The translations under genes and the position numbers were made by a program. The notes beneath the pieces are model-generated. The model searched no databases. It saw only the letters and a list, made by a program, of their open reading frames with translations, and was not told where the DNA came from. A stretch of 6,749 nt of DNA from Bacteroidota bacterium. Its GTDB lineage: Bacteria > Bacteroidota > Rhodothermia > Rhodothermales > Rubricoccaceae. The DNA is taken from the NCBI GenBank assembly GCA_022564455.1, contig JADFLK010000125.1:1-6749 (forward strand), read 5' to 3'. This document shows, in pieces, positions 5,354-6,749 of this stretch (position 1 is its first letter; each line of letters opens with the position of its first letter).

Positions 5354-6556
5354 TCAAAGCGCAATAATTGTCGCGTTGAGCACATCGGGCTGCTCATTGA
5401 TGCGTCGTAGCGCCTCTGCGTCGGGCCTTCCATCAAAACGAATACGAGCGCAGGCGGCCTCGGCGCCGGCAAAGATCAGGTTCTCCATCTCCTGCACATT
5501 CCAGTCGGCCTCGCGGGCTGCATCCAGCACACTTGCGAGTACGCCCACTTTGTCGAGATGCCGAACCGTGAGCAAGTGCGTGGCCGGAGATTGGTCCGCA
5601 AGGTTGACGCAGTTCTCAACCAGACCGGTGTCGGCGTAGGTGAGGACCACGCGAACAGCCTCGTCTCCAATAGCCACGGTGGCCTGGTCGGTAGACGCCC
5701 CGATGTGGTGGGTGATGTAAAAATTGGGGTGCCCGACGAGCGGATGAAGCCACTCTCCTTCTTTACCGGCAGGTTCGTCGGCGGGCACGTCCGTGGCTAC
5801 GCGGATGTTCTTCTCGTCCATCGCCTTGGCTACCGCGGCCTCATCCATCACGGACGCGCGGGCGGTGTTGATGAGGAGGCTGCCCGGACGCATCGCCGCC
5901 ATGAAGTCCTGGCCGATGAGTCCCTGCGTTTCCGGTGTCGCCGCCACGTGGACACTGATGACGTCGGATTCGCGTGCCACGTCAATCGGGTTTACCTCGC
6001 GACAGATGCCCATCTCGGCAGCGGCTTCGTCGGTCAGCGAACGGCTCCACGCAATAACGTGCATGCCGAAGGCGCGTGCGCGAACTGCCATCTCCTTCCC
6101 GATATTCCCCATCCCTATCAGACCAAGCGTGCGCCCCTTTACGCCCTGTGCCTTCGTAAAGGCGCCCTTGTTCCAGCGCCCTTCGCGGGCCTCACTCACG
6201 TTGTCGGGGATACGGCGGTCCAGCGACAGCATCAACCCGAATGCCAATTCTGCCACCGCAGCCGCGTTCTTGCCGGGGCAGTTGGCTATAAAGATTCCGC
6301 ACCGGGAGGCGCTTTCCACGTCGATGGTGTCGTAGCCCGCACCAGCGCGGACGATCAGTTCGAGATCGGGCGAGGCATCCAGATCCTCCCCCGTCACTTT
6401 CGTAGAGCGCACAATGAGGACGTCGGGTTCGTGCTCGGCAAGCACACTCGTGAGCGCACCGCCCTTCAACCCCGGCTCGAAAACCACGGTGTGCCCGGTC
6501 TGCTTGAGCGCCGCACGCCCGGCCTCGGAGAACGAATCGGCGATGAGGATGGTCAT
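5354..6556 (-). CDS. serA: D-3-phosphoglycerate dehydrogenase with C-terminal ACT domain
   Basis: 400 residues, the short form of SerA close to the E. coli length, lacking the extra intervening domain of the long type. It catalyses the NAD-dependent first step of serine synthesis, 3-phosphoglycerate to phosphohydroxypyruvate, in the cytosol. The split substrate domain holds VRAGAGYDTIDV (69-80) and NCPGKNAAAVAE (92-103). The nucleotide domain has GLIGMGNIGKEMA (145-157). The catalytic set of D-2-hydroxyacid dehydrogenases is present: Arg233 in NTARASVMDE, Glu261 in PADEPAG, and His284 in THHIGAST. Residues ~327-400 form an ACT domain, the usual site of serine feedback, with His333 and Asn353 matching E. 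coli His344 and Asn364 but Asp335 where E. coli has Asn346. The ATG at 6556 gives the standard N-terminus; no ribosome site stands out. It lies 73 bases after the DUF1015 stop on the same strand. Confidence 0.93.
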   Translation of the reverse strand: MTILIADSFSEAGRAALKQTGHTVVFEPGLKGGALTSVLAEHEPDVLIVRSTKVTGEDLDASPDLELIVRAGAGYDTIDVESASRCGIFIANCPGKNAAAVAELAFGLMLSLDRRIPDNVSEAREGRWNKGAFTKAQGVKGRTLGLIGMGNIGKEMAVRARAFGMHVIAWSRSLTDEAAAEMGICREVNPIDVARESDVISVHVAATPETQGLIGQDFMAAMRPGSLLINTARASVMDEAAVAKAMDEKNIRVATDVPADEPAGKEGEWLHPLVGHPNFYITHHIGASTDQATVAIGDEAVRVVLTYADTGLVENCVNLADQSPATHLLTVRHLDKVGVLASVLDAAREADWNVQEMENLIFAGAEAACARIRFDGRPDAEALRRINEQPDVLNATIIAL

Positions 6557-6574
6557 GGTCGCGCTTGGGGCTTA

Positions 6575-6630
6575 GTGCTTCGTTCTTTGGGATCAGGATA
6601 CCGAAGCACGAAGAACGAAGAACGAAGTAC
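6575..6630. repeat. Heptamer (GAAGNAC) tandem array with inverted copies
   Basis: At 6603-6630 four heptamers follow each other without gaps: GAAGCAC, GAAGAAC twice, GAAGTAC. At 6575-6588 two heptamers run the other way: GTGCTTC then GTTCTTT (last base off consensus). A 14-base spacer separates the sets. As a result 6573-6587 pairs with 6618-6632 over 15 bases with one mismatch, or in register with the neighbouring heptamer. The array ends in the stop codon of the DUF1015 gene and fills most of the gap to serA, so it could act as a hairpin in a DUF1015-serA transcript. Heptamer short tandem repeats are known from filamentous cyanobacteria; I cannot name the family here. Confidence 0.7.
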
Positions 6631-6749
6631 TAAAACCGATGGACAAGCAGCCCGCTTCGGAGCTTGGGCTCAAACCAGGTGGACTTGGGCGGCATGAGCT
6701 CGCTGGCGTCCGACACGTCGAGGAGGTCGTCCGGGCTGGTTGGGTACAT
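6630..6749 (-). CDS. DUF1015-family protein, C-terminal fragment cut by right window edge
   Basis: The minus strand is open from the window edge to a TAG at 6630-6632 and gives the last 39 residues, ending MPPKSTWFEPKLRSGL then LVHRF. Residues 'mPpKSTyFyPKl.SGL' close to the C-terminus are the signature ending of DUF1015 proteins, and the preceding MYPTSPDDLLDVSDASEL fits the family's 'NPTsv.qv..va.agE' segment. The in-frame ATG at the edge is an internal methionine, because the family is about 400 residues long and this is its tail. The biochemical role of DUF1015 is not settled to my knowledge; its frequent place next to serA/serC in Bacteroidota suggests a link to serine metabolism. The same strand and 73-base gap suggest co-transcription with serA. 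Confidence 0.8.
   Translation of the reverse strand: MYPTSPDDLLDVSDASELMPPKSTWFEPKLRSGLLVHRF

Overview
The window looks like ordinary chromosome from a high-GC bacterium near Rhodothermota/Bacteroidota. This rests on the next-neighbour pair serA and a DUF1015 gene (a pairing I recall from Bacteroidota), on gene starts without clear Shine-Dalgarno sequences, and on the style of the Pol I sequence. It is an inference from gene content and codon style, not a database result.

Layout from left to right. Positions 1-130 hold a possible gene start on the minus strand that runs off the left edge. Positions 131-285 hold two REP-like palindromes in inverted orientation around a foldable spacer. A complete DNA polymerase I gene (polA, minus strand) fills 304-3114. 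The 281-bp gap between polA and the divergent rfbB is mostly a ~174-bp composite palindromic element (3150-3323), whose two ends are diverged inverted copies of one two-hairpin unit. rfbB (dTDP-glucose 4,6-dehydratase) and a HAD-family hydrolase follow on the plus strand and overlap by ATGA. The gap between the HAD gene and the convergent serA holds what looks like a decayed N-terminal piece of a REP-associated (IS200-like, Y1) transposase. serA (D-3-phosphoglycerate dehydrogenase) is on the minus strand. Upstream of it, across a 73-bp gap carrying a heptamer repeat array, lies the C-terminus of a DUF1015-family protein cut by the right edge.

The genes serve separate tasks: polA in replication and repair, rfbB in deoxysugar nucleotide synthesis with the HAD enzyme translationally coupled to it, and serA in the first step of serine synthesis, probably co-transcribed with the DUF1015 gene.

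I found no defence system, CRISPR array, complete mobile element, tRNA or rRNA. The unusual content is in the gaps: three different palindromic or tandem repeat families in four intergenic spaces, plus a probable transposase relic in the fourth. In the coding genes, the most notable point is a tyrosine in the Pol I O-helix where E. coli has Phe762.
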